Below are positions 10,596 to 22,728 of a DNA stretch of 64,000 bases, one piece after another. Position 1 is the first letter of the stretch. Each line of letters starts with the position of its first letter. The notes below the pieces were generated by a model. The model had not been told where the DNA came from. It ran no database searches and saw only the letters and a list, made by a program, of their open reading frames with translations. A program made the position numbers and the translations under genes. This stretch comes from Emydura subglobosa (taxonomy: Eukaryota > Chordata > Testudines > Chelidae), in the NCBI GenBank assembly GCA_007922225.1, contig ML680053.1, positions 19,454,694 through 19,518,693 on the forward strand, read 5' to 3'.

Positions 10596-11165
10596 ATGGC
10601 TTCTCCACAAAAGTCTGTTTCTAACAAATGAAGGTTTATTCCACAAATATAGACAGCAGAAGAGCCACATTTTAAAATAATCAGCTCAAAGTTAATTTCA
10701 GAATGGTGACACACCTGTAGGCATTTGTGTGACATGGTATTAGCATCAGAGACAATTAGGCTGCTATCACAACAGGCATCATGTGATGACTTCATGGGTA
10801 CTATTATGTGATATCAGAGTGGCAGCTTAGCGACAGCTACTGCTGTTGAGAGTTTGCTTTTGAAGAAATGAGATGGAGTTTTATTTGGTGATCAGACTTA
10901 ACTGACATAGTGTATGAAGTACTAAAATCCAAAATACTTCTAAGGTAAGAATATTGTGGTTTTATTAGAACTGCCATTAGTTGTGTGTGTTTGTTTGTCG
11001 TCTGTATATTATCTTCTAGCACAGATTAGATTTGCCTCTATATTTACATTTTGAAATGAAGGAGAATTTTCAGAAGGAAAAATACACGTACTCAGAAAGT
11101 TAGAGAGGAAAGGGGTGAGTGACTGAGATGTATTCATTTTCCCATTTTAAAACATTATGATGTAA
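10596..11165 (+). repeat. Exon-like tandem repeat, A block copy 1
   Basis: Aligns by eye with 14554-15160 over most of its length. Shared landmarks are the opening 'ggcttctccacaaaagtctg'/'ggcttttctgcagaagttta', 'acaggcatcatgtgatg'/'acaagcaccatgtaac', a central block ending AAG at 10944 followed by GTAAGAATATTGTGG, and the tail 'ggggtgagtgactgagat'/'ggggtgagggactgggat'. The junction AAG|GTAAGAATA is identical in both copies and looks like a 5' splice site. Copy 1 lacks about 15 bases just before that junction, and the stop codons there rule out a conserved frame. Confidence 0.7.
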
Positions 11166-11284
11166 AGAGGGTAGCCTCACTGACGTTGCATGTGCTCCTT
11201 CAGCAATCATTCCCATTCCTTCCAGCCCACAGGATTACAGAAAGACAAGTTGCATCTGGGCCTTTCTTAGTACAGTGCAGGGTA

Positions 11285-11345
11285 AAAACATTAGAATGGC
11301 CATACTGGGTCAGACCAATGGTCCATCTAGCCCAGTATCATGAGA
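11285..11345 (-). mobile_element. CR1 3'-end fragment
   Basis: 'gaatggccatactgggtcag' and 'accaatggtccatctagccc' match the 3' tail of the CR1 at 11623-13498 in the same orientation. Only about 60 bp are present, a typical extreme 5' truncation. Confidence 0.75.
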
Positions 11346-12323
11346 AAATTCAGGGAATTGAAGTGAAACTAAATATTCCCAAATTAAGTGGGCTGGAGCC
11401 TACTTTTGTATTGCTTAAATGTAATTTGAAAGAGGAAAGTCAATCTTAACATAAGCACAACACAAGGTCAGTAGTGCTCTGTATTTTGTCTGACAGAATA
11501 AATTAATAACCCTTCAAGCAAAGTGAATCTGAAGGACACTCCAGCTTCTTTCCTGCTGAATATGTAGAACATGTGTTCTGAACCCGTTCTTATGAACTCG
11601 TTCTTCCCTGTAGGGAGAAACTTAAGAACATAAGAACAGCCATACTGGGTCAGACCAATGGTCTGTCTAGTCCAGTATCCTGTCTTCTAATAGTGGCCAA
11701 TGCCAGGTGCTTCAGAGAGAATGAATAGAACAGGTAATCATCAAGTGATCCATCCTGTTGGCCATTCCCAGCATCTGGCAAACAGCAATCCCTGCCTATC
11801 CTAGCTAAGAGCCATTGATGGACCTATTCTCTGTGAACTTATCTAGTTCTTTTTTGAACGCTGCTATAGTCTTGGGATTCACAACATCCTCTGGCAAAGA
11901 GTTCCACAGGTTGACTGTGCATTGTGTGAAGAAATACTTCCTTTTGTTCATTTTAAACCTGATGTCTATCAATTTCATTTGATGACCCCCCTAGTTTTTG
12001 TATTATGAGAAGGAGTAAATAACACATTCTTATTTATTTTCTACATACCAGTCATGATTTTATAGACCTCTGTCATATCCCACCTTAGTTGTCTCTTTTC
12101 AAAGCTGAAAAGTCCCACTCTTATTAATATCCCCTCATATGGAAGCTTTTCCATTCCCCAAGTCATTTTAGTTGCCCTTTTCTATACCTATCTTTTTTTT
12201 AGATGGATCAACCAGAACTGAACATAGTTTTCAAGATGTGGGCATACCATGGATTTATAAAGAGGCAAAATGATATTTCCTGTCTTATTATCTATCCTTT
12301 TCCTAACAATTCCCAACATTTTG

Positions 12324-12617
12324 TTAGCTTTTTCTGACAGCCGCTGCACATTGAGTTGATGTTTTCAGAGAACGATCCACAATGACTTCAAGATCTCTTT
12401 CTTGAGTGATAGCAACTAATTTAGATACAATCATTTTATATGTAGACTTGGGATTATGTTTTCCAATGTGCATTCCTTTGCATTTATCAACATTGAATTG
12501 CCTTTGCCATTTTGTTGCCCAGTCACCCAGTTTTGTGAGATCCCCTTTTAACTCTTCACAGTCTGCTTTGGACTTAACTATTTTGACTAGTTTTGGATCA
12601 TCTGCAAATGTTGCCAC
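12324..12617 (-). pseudogene. CR1 reverse transcriptase, motif C region
   Basis: Continues the frame at 12717-13412. Begins MATFADD, which holds the FADD catalytic motif C of CR1 RT, then KLVKIVKSKADCEELKGDL, DKCKGMHIG and a thumb-like segment. Between the two frames a stop follows GQFS and then motif B is readable (about 12640-12700). The KSTYKM and QERDLEVIVD stretches match the usual CR1 order. It ends in a non-coding 3' UTR toward 11623. Confidence 0.8.
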
Positions 12618-12716
12618 CTCACTGTTTACCTCTTTTTCCAGGTCATTTATGAATATGTTAAACAGTATTGGTCCCAGTACAGACCCCTGGAGGGCACCAC
12701 GATTTACCTCTCTCCA

Positions 12717-13412
12717 TTATGAAAACTGACCATTTATTCCTACCCTTTGTTTCCTATCTTTTAACCAGTTACTGATCAAGGAGAGGACCTTCCCTCTTAT
12801 CCCATGACCACTTACTTTGCTAAAGAGTCTTTGGTGGGGGTCCTTGTCAAAGGCTTTCTGAAAATCTATGTACACTAGATCCACTGGATCACCCTTGTCC
12901 ACATACTTGTTGAGCCCCTCAAAAAATTCTAGTAGATTGGTGAGGCATGATTTCCCTTTACAAAAATCAAGTTGACTCTTCCCCAACAAATCGTATTCAT
13001 GTATGGATCTGATAATTCTATTCTTTACTATAGTTTCAACCTTTTTGCCTGGTACTGAATTTAGGCTTACCAGCCTGTAATTGCCAGGATTATCTCTAGA
13101 GCCTTTTTTAAAAATTGGCATCACATTAGCTATCCTCCAGTCATCTGGTACAGAAACTGATGTAAATGATAGTTTACATACCACAGTTAGTAGTTTTGCA
13201 ATTTCATATTTGAGTTCCTTCAGAACTCTTGGATGGATACCATCTGGTCCTGGTAACTTATTACTGTTTAATGTATCAGTTTGTTCCAAAACCTCCTCTA
13301 CTGACACCTCAGTCTGGATCAGTTCCTCAGATTTGTCACCTAAAAAGAATGGCTCAGGTTTGGGAATCTTCCTCACATCCTCAGCCGTGAAGACTTGATG
13401 TAAAGAATTCAT
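12717..13412 (-). pseudogene. CR1 reverse transcriptase, N-terminal half
   Basis: 231 residues of CR1 ORF2 reverse transcriptase. Visible in order are FTAEDVRKIP (about 8-17), NSNKLPGPDGIHPRVLKEL (about 49-67), DDWRIANVMPIFKKG (about 92-106), NYRLVSLNSVPGK (about 112-124), GKSCLTNLLEF (about 152-162) and motif A VDLVYIDFQKAFD (about 178-190), whose first aspartate is catalytic. The frame stops after GINGQFS, and motif B (GALQGSVLGPILFNIF) and motif C lie further along. In life the enzyme copies CR1 RNA at a nicked target. The disrupted frame and missing endonuclease domain make this a dead copy. Confidence 0.85.
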
Positions 13413-13499
13413 TTTGTTTCTCCGTTATACCTTATCTTCCTTGAGTGCTCCTTTAATATCTCGATTGTCCAGTGACCCCACTGGGTGTTTAGTAGGATA

Positions 13500-13860
13500 C
13501 CAAAGCAATTAGTTGCTATACTGGCTGAAGGCACAGTGTGATTAATGATGCTCCCAAACGTGTTTTAGAGGAACACTTAAACTTGCCCTGATGTATCTCT
13601 TTTCTGTTGTCTTTCCAACACTTTGCCTGTTCATTTGACTGACCTGTTGGCCAAAAGCAGCACATGAGGCTAGGACTGATGTGGGACGATTTCCAGTTCA
13701 TTACTTTATATGTTATGTTGTCAACTTTCCTTCTAACCCTGTTGTTACTGAAGCAATAGAAAATGTGACATGGGCTGATAATGCCTGAGGTAATGTTAAA
13801 TAGGTTTCCTGGATGCTCGATTATTAGCACATGCTGAATTAATCACGACTTCCAATCTCC
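13500..13860 (+). repeat. Exon-like tandem repeat, B block copy 1
   Basis: Aligns with 15330-15660 and 16190-16490. Shared landmarks are 'cagtgtgattaatgatgctc'/'cagtgtgttagatgatgctc', 'tttgactgacctg'/'atctgactgacctg', the 'cagttcattac'/'tattcataacctga' segment, and 'aataatgcctgaggtaatg'/'aataatgctttgagataatg'. The acceptor-like CAG seen in the other B copies is changed here to 'tttccaacac'. Confidence 0.65.
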
Positions 13861-14550
13861 TAGCAGAGCAACAGAAGTTACCTAAGAAGCAAAGTTAAAG
13901 AGTCATTCAGGCACTGAAGCTTCCTACCTCCTCCTTTTCCCTGTAGCAGAGACTGGAGAGGTAGAAAATCTTTTATCCCATGGGACGAAGAAAAGAATCC
14001 CAGGAGGCATAGGAGGAAAAGTAATAAGAAGTAAGCTTTTCTGAGAGGGAGAGAGGGAGAACTCTAACCCTCATCTTTCACCTTATTCATAGGAACAAGA
14101 AACGCAAGACAGAAGATGGGAGAAAAACCCCTGCCCTCTTTCTGGCCTCCTTATTGCACCTTAAAGACACTAGAAATGGAGAAAGAGCCTGCTCTCTGAT
14201 CCCTCAAAGTATTGGTTGGGTACACTTAAGGGGGCTTGTTTCATGCACAGTACAGAACTTACTTAGCTCCCTGTATGCCACAGTGCTATGTGTCAGGACA
14301 GGGTTGCAGTCTTAAACCAACGTAAGTATAGAGAGGCCTAGCCCCCCCTTCTATTTCTGACATACTGAGGGAAAACTTTAAGAAAAGAAAAGTCAAGTGA
14401 AAGGAAATTAATCTGACCTTTTAAAAAAACTTCTGGAGTTTTAAAAATATATTTAAAAAAATGGAGGAAATGCTTCTAATGGTGAGAAAGTTTTAGTTCC
14501 TTTAAAAAAAAATCTTATTGAAAATGTCATTGATATTTATTAAGTTGGCT
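13861..14550. other. Unassigned DNA within the tandem repeat region
   Basis: AG-rich, with no recognisable gene. By spacing (A1 to A2, minus the CR1, is about 1.83 kb or two periods) a further repeat unit may lie here and in 11.35-11.6 kb, decayed or partly deleted. Confidence 0.35.
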
Positions 14551-14553
14551 TTT

Positions 14554-15160
14554 CTGCAGAAGTTTATTTCTAAGAAAGGTGTATGGTGAGGGGTGGTTCC
14601 ACAAAAATATTGCACAAGGACCACATTTAAAAATAATTTAAGGCTAGCTTCAGTATGGTGGCACATCTGTATGCAATGTGTATTAGTGACAAAGACTGTC
14701 AGACCTATGTTGTTATAGCTATTACGTTGTTACAGCAACAAGCACCATGTAACTCCATTAATAGAATTGAGTGACATCAGAAAGACACCTTAGGAAAAGC
14801 TGCATCTGTTGTGAGTTTGGTTTGCAAAGGAGAGATGGGATTTGGGTAGTTGATTTGGCTGAGATCAGAGTGCACGTGTGCCTGGAGTTAATGGACAATG
14901 TGTGTGAAGTTCTGAAAAGCCAAAATCTTCCCGGCTACATCCAAACCTGTTTAAGGTAAGAATATTGTGGTTTTATTACTGTTTCATCCATGTTATTTTG
15001 TAAACTGTATAGTATATTTTAACAAAAGATAAACTTATTATTACTTTAATTTTGAAATACAGAAAAACTGTCTGAGTCAACTTCTGTTTACTAGAGCGCT
15101 GTGGAAGAGTGGGGTGAGGGACTGGGATTTTTTTCCCCTGTTTAAAAACATAATGTTGTC
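14554..15160 (+). repeat. Exon-like tandem repeat, A block copy 2
   Basis: The best-preserved A block. A 62-codon open frame (14771-14959) includes CICCEFGLQRRDGIW and ends VLKSQNL...TCLR just before AAG|GTAAGAATATTG (exon-like end at 14955). The frame does not persist in copy 1. It may be a decayed exon or simply repeat sequence with a splice-like word; I do not recognise the peptide. Confidence 0.6.
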
Positions 15161-15329
15161 TCCTATCTATAACCAAGAAAAGAGGGCACCACCACTAACT
15201 GAGGCTATGGCCGCTTGGTTCACTTCCATACCCAATCACTATCTAGCTCAGAGAATTACACAGTTGAAAGGAGTCTTGAACCTGGATCCAGATCTCTTAT
15301 GGTATAATGCAGGGCAATGCCGCAACAGT

Positions 15330-15720
15330 TGAGTGGTTTAGGTCATAGTGCACTTCAGAATGTTCCAAAATCTGTTTCACAAGCAGAGGATGAACCTTTC
15401 AACACAGAGAAACTGTCCTTAAGTCTTTCTGTTTTCTGTATTTTTTCAGACTGTTGCTTGTCATCTGACTGACCTGCGAGCCCACAAAGAGCATGTGCAT
15501 TTCAAACTAAGCAGAGAGCAATTTCCTATTCATAACCTGACTCATTATACTGGCATCTTTTCTGCTAATCTCTTATATTACTTAGGAGGCAACTCTGACA
15601 TTGACTTAATAATGCTTTGAGATAATGGTAAATGAGGTTCCAGGGGTCAACACAGCATGTGAGGTTGTCACAGCAACAGGCATCATGCAATGGAGTGGAG
15701 AGAAAAACTGAAATTATTAC
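15330..15720 (+). repeat. Tandem repeat, B block copy 2 and start of next A block
   Basis: The B block carries an acceptor-like pyrimidine tract ending TTTTTTCAG at 15449, then an exon-like piece to about 15511. The donor GT seen in copy 3 is replaced by GC/CA-type sequence. After it, 'gtcacagcaacaggcatcatg' at about 15673-15693 repeats an A-block landmark (10759 and 14730), giving the next unit about 943 bp after copy 2. Confidence 0.6.
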
Positions 15721-15850
15721 AATTATAGCTGCATGGGAATTAGCTCTTCCAGTTCACGAGCAATTCCATTACTTTAAAATTTGTTTTTTTCCAAATTGGA
15801 ATGAAAACTAACATTTTGAAACTCCTCTAAAATGGAATTTTTATATATAT

Positions 15851-16165
15851 AGGGGTTGATCAAAACGTTTTGTTTCATTAAAATCAAAACATTTCATTCT
15901 GAGTTCAACTTTTTCTTTTCACATTATATTATGTGATGTAAAATTTAAAAAAAATGTAAAAAATAATTTGGAAATGAAAAACTATTTTGAAATGGAAAAT
16001 CAAAATGTTCCATTCTGAGAAAGTCCTTATTGGAACACTTTGTTTCAAATTCCTTTTAAAATGAAAAATCATCAGAATCAACACATACATACATGTTTTG
16101 ATTTTGATGAAATGGTGTTTCCTGGCAGAAAAACATTCCATCTGAAAATTTTTGACCAGCTCTAG
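15851..16165. repeat. AT-rich inverted-terminus repeat
   Basis: The left end ('ggggttgatcaaaacg') and right end ('aaatttttgaccagctctag') are diverged inverted repeats. The interior is dominated by 'aaatg(g)aaa' and 'tttgattttgatgaaatgg' words. A related copy lies at 52145-52577. Non-coding. Confidence 0.5.
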
Positions 16166-16189
16166 TTACAATGCAACTAGAACTACAAT

Positions 16190-16490
16190 TAGTTGGGTGA
16201 GCTTACTCTGGGTACAGTGTGTTAGATGATGCTCCGTAAATTAATTCAGAAACAGATACAAACTTACATTGGAGGAGAACTTTACTCTCTAGTCTATTTT
16301 CTGTCATTCTTCCAGATCTTTTCCTGAATACCTGAGTATCCCATTGACCCAGAAGCATCATGCACATCCCAGGCTAAGGTGAGCGGGATTTCTGTTTCAT
16401 AACTGGACTCAGTGTTACATTCACAACTTTCCTGTCAGTCCTAATGCTACTGATGAGGCAGAGGATCTGAAATGGACCAAATAAGACTCA
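16190..16490 (+). repeat. Exon-like tandem repeat, B block copy 3
   Basis: Contains the clearest exon-like piece of the array. A pyrimidine-rich acceptor ends TTCCAG at 16315, 63 bp follow (16316-16378), then AAG|GTGAGCG. One frame is open across it (SFPEYLSIPLTQKHHAHPRL). Flanking text matches B1 and B2, as listed for B1. Coding status is unproven. Confidence 0.6.
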
Positions 16491-18850
16491 GAAATAACAG
16501 CAAAATGCATTCGTTGTGCATGGGAACAGCACATGGTGATGGCGGCAGTCTCTTGAATGAAGGAGCAGATAATATTTCTCACAGGCTTCTAAAATGTCAG
16601 GCTGCAAAGAAACACTAGTCTCAGATGAGGTGACTCATCCTCTTGGCCAGGGGATCAATGCTGCAATCTGTCTGTTGCTTTAGAGGTATGGTTAAGGAAG
16701 TAGGCAAGGAGAGAAATGGGGGCAGAGAAAAAAGGAATGGTGTTGTATTCATTTTGATTGAATGCATGCATGAAGGAATGAATGAACCAGGGTATGAACA
16801 TGACCCTGTCACAGTGCAACATAACAGTTGTAAAGAAGGTTTGCAGTTTTGAATACAAAGACCTTGGACTACTTAGTCTTATGGCAAACACACCATTAAA
16901 ATCCTCAACCTTTTATTAAGGATACAGAAAAGAAGGGAAAGCTTAAAGCTTTTGTAATGTAAAGTATGAACTAAGACTTTCATTTTAACAGCATTCCTTA
17001 TTTCCTTTCCCTTTAAGTATAAAGAGTTTTTAGAAGGAAAACCCCATTTTTTAGACTAATTTAGATTTTTGTCACTCTTTAGCACCTTTTTCCATTAACA
17101 TTTTTTATTATAGGTTATTGTGACATTATATGAACGTTTACCCATGTCTCCCAACTGAGCTCACAATTAAGGTAAATTTGTAGGCTCAATTATTACCACA
17201 GTGAGATCCCCCTTTACATATCATCCTTCTTGTTAGGATGGTGATTAAAGAAGGCCACAGGTTTGAAAGCCTGAGAGCTTCGATAGAAAAAGAGATTATC
17301 CAAGCCCCCTACACCTAAAAAGGAAGGCCCATTGCCAGAGTTCTAATGAAAAGCCCTGGGGACCCTGGGATCTCTCCTGCCTCTCCTATAATATTTCATG
17401 ATCTCCAACAGATACTGGTTACTGTTGATCTATTAGTGTTGGATTATTTTTCTTCTGCTGAGCTGAAATCTAATCCTTATCATGTTCTTAGGCCTGACTG
17501 AGCAGTGGGACGGGTGTACGTTGGTGCGTGTTTGTGGTGCATGTTGGCAAAAGAGCATTAGAAGTTAGTCTCCTGAGGCAGTGTCTTACACAACACAGAT
17601 ACATATGTGAGAGTGAGTGCTGCCCCTAGAGTGTAACTAGCTGTACATTTCTCCCCCTACCCTGACTTACCATGTTCTCTCTCTCTCCCTTCCTTCAGGA
17701 TAGTGCTAGTATGGTGAACGTTAAGCACAGCCCACACAGTGACAACGGTATTTGTAGAGTTATTTCTTTTCGTCTCCTGTTCCCTCAGCACTAGAGAAAC
17801 AGTAGGTTCCTGCTGAGGTAGGAAGAGAGTCTAGGTAAGTCGAGCCCAGGGAATCAGTCTTAAAACCTCTCATTGACCCTGCAGGAAACACCTCAGGTGC
17901 TGCGGGAGCATCACTGGGAGGGAAAAGAGTCTCTTCTCCAAGGTGTGGGACCCTTCTTGTGTCTGGAATTATCAGGTAAGTGAAATTAGAGTGATAGACA
18001 TGGGACCCTTTTCCATTCCCCTTGCATTGCCACACTGACAGAGGGTAAACAGGAATGCAGTATGACCTCGGTATAACCACTGACAGAGAGGTTTGCCAAG
18101 TCAGACACAGCCAGCAGAGCTTATCACCACCCTAATTTCACTACAAGTCAGAGCAGATGACCAAGCAACAGATTCAGGTCCTAGGAGTAGCTCAGGCAAT
18201 GAATTCCAAGAAGCTGCTTCTCACCCCGTCTTCAACCCTGCAGAAGACACAAAGGGGAAAACCATTATGACCCTTGTAGAAACCTCTCCCCTCTTCCTTT
18301 TTCCATGAGGGTTGGGAAAGAGTAACATTAGAAAACACAAAGAAGGTCCTGGACTCCCTTACTGCCTAGGGGGCCAGAGAGAGGGAAGAAGATCCTAATC
18401 TTCCTTGGGGAAAAGATAAAATGACTATCACCTACATTCTACAGAGATAAAGAAAGACCCACTCTTTGATCCTTAAGCAAGCCACTGGGCTCCCATCTAT
18501 AAAACAACGGCAGGAAGAATTGAAAGTGGATTGGTCCACAGGGCCTCTTGTGAGGAAGTAAATTGTGGGGATGGTGGGGCTGGGGTAGCCGAGATATCTT
18601 TGGGCCAGTTAGACTGAGTTTCAATTATTTCAGTGCTTTTGTGCACTATATCTGAAATGCAAATATTTTTAGGTTCCCTCCTTGCTGGTTTGGGCTGTAT
18701 TTTCCAGTGTTGTAACTAAGTGTTGTGCCTGGCATATATAATTTTCCAATGCTGATACTGGGATTTGCACATCTGATTTAATCATTGTCCAGGTCCCAGT
18801 TTGAGTCATTATGGCTTCCTGAACAGCAAATGCTCAAAAACAGGTATTCT
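16491..18850. other. Unassigned DNA with exon-like splice-site pairs
   Basis: No recognisable gene. Three short spans are bounded by acceptor- and donor-like words: 17114-17171 (TTATTATAG before, AAG|GTAAAT after), 17699-17747 (a CTCTCTCCCTTCCTTCAG tract before, a weak ACG|GTATTT after) and about 17942-17984 (ending CAG|GTAAGTG). They may be chance matches. Confidence 0.35.
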
Positions 18851-19734
18851 GAACAAAAAATGTGGCATCACTGAGAGAAATCCAAATGTCCTCTGAACTC
18901 CCTCCCTGGCCACCATTGTGTAGATGTCTCGGTGCAGGGCTGGAGATATATGTGTCCTGGAACCAACACCACCTCTTATACCATCCCTGTTCAGAATGTC
19001 ATCTCCCTGGTGAGCCTACTGCAAGCATAAAACAAGGGCTCAGGGTCCAAATTTTGGAAGATTTCATTTTTCCAAGCTCATAACAATTATGGGAATTAAA
19101 AATGAAACAGAGTATTCCAGCTATTGAATGGGCACACAAAAGAACACATACACAAGAAATCACATAGGAGAATGCTGGCACCCAGTTACAGACAGGTAAA
19201 CGATTGGGGAAATCAGGAGTGAATCAGTATATTCCAACACCCAATTGAGCTTCGCCCATATATAAAAGCTAACAAAAATTTAGAAAGAAGCTTGTTCGGG
19301 ACCAATTACAGAATATGAGTTTTTCTTATAGTGTGTAGATTCCCTGATGGGGTTTGTAGCAAACGTTGTATCCGTGGAATTCAGCCAACACCACCTACAC
19401 TACAGTGTCTTCTGACAGCTTCTATCCCTGAAGGTTTCACCTCCCTCCTCAGTCTATTACCAGGTTCCTTTGCTGAACAAACCAGGGCTCAATTTTCAAC
19501 AATATTGAGTGATCTCTCCTGCTAAAATTAATTAATCATCATGGTTAATTTGGAATAAGGCAGGATAGTCTCCTCCCTGACTCAGTTCAAATTTTGCTCA
19601 ACTACACACATGCAGAGATAATAATGGGGCCCATTCATAGTTTGATGAAGAAACTGGGTAAACAGGAATGCACACTGCTGCTAGATCCACAGCTGATCAC
19701 AACAGGATTCAGACTCCAAACTCCAGAAACTGAG

Positions 19735-19985
19735 GCCATGTCTACAACGCCCTTCAATTCAGAAACAGGGCTGTAAATAGCAGAGCACAAAGTGCTGCGC
19801 TCTAACTCCCCAGTGTGTATGCTACAGGTCCAAACTTAAAAGTTTCCTACTTCACATTAATGTAATCTTGTTTGAAGAGAACTGCACTTTTAGTTCACAC
19901 CCACAGCACAACACAAGGGAATTACACCGCAGCACTCTGGTGGGCACTGCTATTCACATGCCGCAGGGAAGCCGTGAGCTTGCTA
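19735..19985. mobile_element. Small DNA-element fragment inside the array
   Basis: Begins 'gaggccatgtctacaacgcc', a GGCCATGTCTACA-type terminus as in the other inverted-repeat elements, and runs through 'cacattaatgtaatcttgtt'. Its length accounts for the enlarged spacing between array landmarks at 19698 and 20203 (505 bp instead of about 283). The right terminus was not found. Confidence 0.45.
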
Positions 19986-22728
19986 ATAAAATGTCTGCAT
20001 AATCATTCAGCTGTTTAGGAATGAGACAGGACATTTCCATCTTTGAATGTCCTGAAACTAAGAAAAAATACAAATAAATAGTTGTATTTGAACAAACTAG
20101 TCTCTGGAAGATAGATAGTCAATAGGAAAAGAAAACAATGTCTTGCCCCTGCTAGCAGGATCCATCTTACCTCCAGACTGAGCGTACTGCTAGGATCAGT
20201 AGCTATCAGATTCCAAATTTCAGGAAAAGGGTCCACTAAAATTTACTGCATAACATTTTCCTATTTAGGAACAAGAGATGATGTTGCCATCCCTGAATAT
20301 CTTGAAACAAAGAAAAAACACAAAGAAAATGGGGAGACACCTCATGGTTTTTGAAGACAATGGATAAGTAGAAAAAAAAATTAAATCTGGTACCTTCCCT
20401 CCTAAAACAATAGAGTTAGAATCTGTTACCTCCATGCTGTGAAAACTGTTATGACAAATGATGTGTAAAACCAGGGATCAGATTTTAAACTTGAGGAGCT
20501 AAGTCGCCTCCTAAAATAAATAAATAAGATGACAAAACTTTGAAAGAGGCAAGATATTCTCATCCCCGACTCAGCACAAACTGAAAACAAATAAACCCCT
20601 TACAGAGATGATAATAGGACCATTCAGGTCTGCTGTAGAAAATAGGTAAACAGAAAAGCAGTGCCACATCTTACACAACCATTCTGCTAGGTACCAGCTT
20701 TAAATTTTTACCTCTATACAGAGAATAATGCTAGGATCCATAATTGATTTAATCAGGGTTTAGATTCTAAATTTCAGGCATTGAACTTTCTCCTCTAATT
20801 AGTACCAAATAGAAGAGTATTTTTCAATAAGACAGCTTTGAGTGCACTCAACTTAAAATAACTATTATATTAACATACACAGAATAAAAAAGATAGGGTC
20901 CATTTATATGAAATAATTGATCCATTATTCCCAAACTCTGTCAGGGTGAGAACCCGGGGTGAGGTATGAGGCTCGAGGGATATGAGTGACTTGCAGACAA
21001 TACCACCTCCTGTGTCACCCATCCTGATAGATTCCAGCCCTGACTTTGTTCCTTCCCTATTCACACAATTGACAGGTTCATTGGTTGTCAGGGATCAGAT
21101 TTCAAATCTAAGGCACCACCTTTTCTCTTAAAATTACAGAATAAACCTGGATGATTTGGAAAGAGACAAGATATTCCAATCCCAGACTCAGCTCAAACTT
21201 GAAACAAATAAACCCATACAGGGAAGAGAATGGCTCATATTTGTAGTCTGGTGAAGAAAATGGGTAAATAAGAAAGCAGTAATATCAGTTATCCCATTCC
21301 TGCTGAAAGACACAAGCTTTAAAATGTTGCTTCCATGCTTAGAATAATGCTAGGATCCATAATTGATTAAACCAGAATTAAGATTCTAAATTTCAGACAT
21401 TAAACTTTCTCCTCTAATTAGGGCATAATATTTTGCAAGAAAAGAAATTATTTCCAGTCCATTCAACTTAAAAATAACTAATACATAAACATACACGGAG
21501 TATAAAGATATGACCCATTAATACCAAATAATTGATCCTTTATTATTAAACTGCCCTGTTGTGGAGTACGAGGCTGGAGGTATTTGAATGGCATGCAGAA
21601 AACACTGCCTCCTGTCTCACCCCTGTTTGTAGTTTCCATCTGTAAGCTTGTGCCTTCTCTGCTCATGCAATTGACAAGTTTCCGTGGCTGATCAAACCAG
21701 GGATCAGATTTCAAAACTCAAGAGCTACTTCCCCTTCTAAAATTACTGAATCAACCTGGATCATTTGGAAAGAGGTAGGATATATATATCTCCAATTAAT
21801 TTCAAATGTAAAACCAACAAACCCATACAGAGAAGATAAAGGGGCCCATTATAGTCTGGTGAAGAAAGTGGGTAAACAGGAAGGGAGTATCATCACCTTT
21901 TATCCCACCCCTTCTGATAGACTCCTGCTTTAAAATGGTAAGTCCATGCTGAGAGTAATGCTAGGATCCATAATTGAATAAACCAGAGTTTAGATTCTAA
22001 ATGCTTGGCATTACCGTTTGTCCTCCAATTGGTAAATAAAAGAGGGGTAATTTACAATAACAAAGGAGATCTCCAGCTCCGAATCCACTCAATGCTAAAA
22101 TAATTAACACATAAACATTCAAAGAGGATAAAATAGGGCCCATTTATACAAAATAATTGATCCTTTTGTCCCAGACTATTTGGGGTGTAGATCTTGTGGT
22201 GGGGAATGAGGCTAGAGGTATATGAGTGATGTGCAGGTAACACTGACTTCTATCTCAGACCTCCTGATACAGTCTATCCATGATCTTGCTCACACAATTG
22301 CCAGATTCCTTAACTGATCAAACCAGATATCAGATTTCAAAATTCAGTTGCTCTCTCCCCTCCTAAATTACTGGGAAAAAATGAATAGTTTGGAAAGTGA
22401 CAGGATACTCCCATCACTGACTTGGCTCAAATTTTAAACAAATAAACCCATGTTGAAATGCTGATTGGACCAATTCATACTGTGGCACAGAAACTGGTTA
22501 ATTAGGAAGACAGTACCACCTCTTGTGCCACTCCTTCTGATAAAATGTAGCTTTAGAATATTACCTCTCTGGTGAGTAAAATGCTAGGAACCCATAAATG
22601 TTTAGACCAGGTTATAGAGTCCAAATTTCAAGACATTAAGTTTTCTCTACTACTTAGTAAGTCATAGAGGGGAACTTGCAATAAAATAGGCTGTTTCCAA
22701 CTCTGCATCCACTCAACTTAAAAATAAC

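Larger units (their letters stand above)
11623..13498 (-). mobile_element. CR1 LINE, 5'-truncated
   Basis: A minus-strand CR1 non-LTR retrotransposon of about 1.88 kb. Its 3' end (window left side) carries the 'taagaacataagaacagcc' tail, i.e. TTCTTATG-type repeats read in reverse, then a 3' UTR, then the ORF2 frames 12324-12617 and 12717-13412. The 5' break lies near 13498, directly beside the B block at 13500. The copy splits the exon-like tandem repeat of 10.6-16.5 kb and so is younger than it. Confidence 0.85.

Noticed and set aside
14771..14959. 62-codon frame ending at a splice-like site, considered as a real exon
   Set aside because: Not called as CDS because copy 1 of the same block has stops and a deletion in the matching frame; kept only as an exon-like repeat.
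19740..19776. Possible start of a GGCCATGTCTACA element as a complete MITE
   Set aside because: Only the left terminus is recognisable; listed as a fragment, not a complete element.
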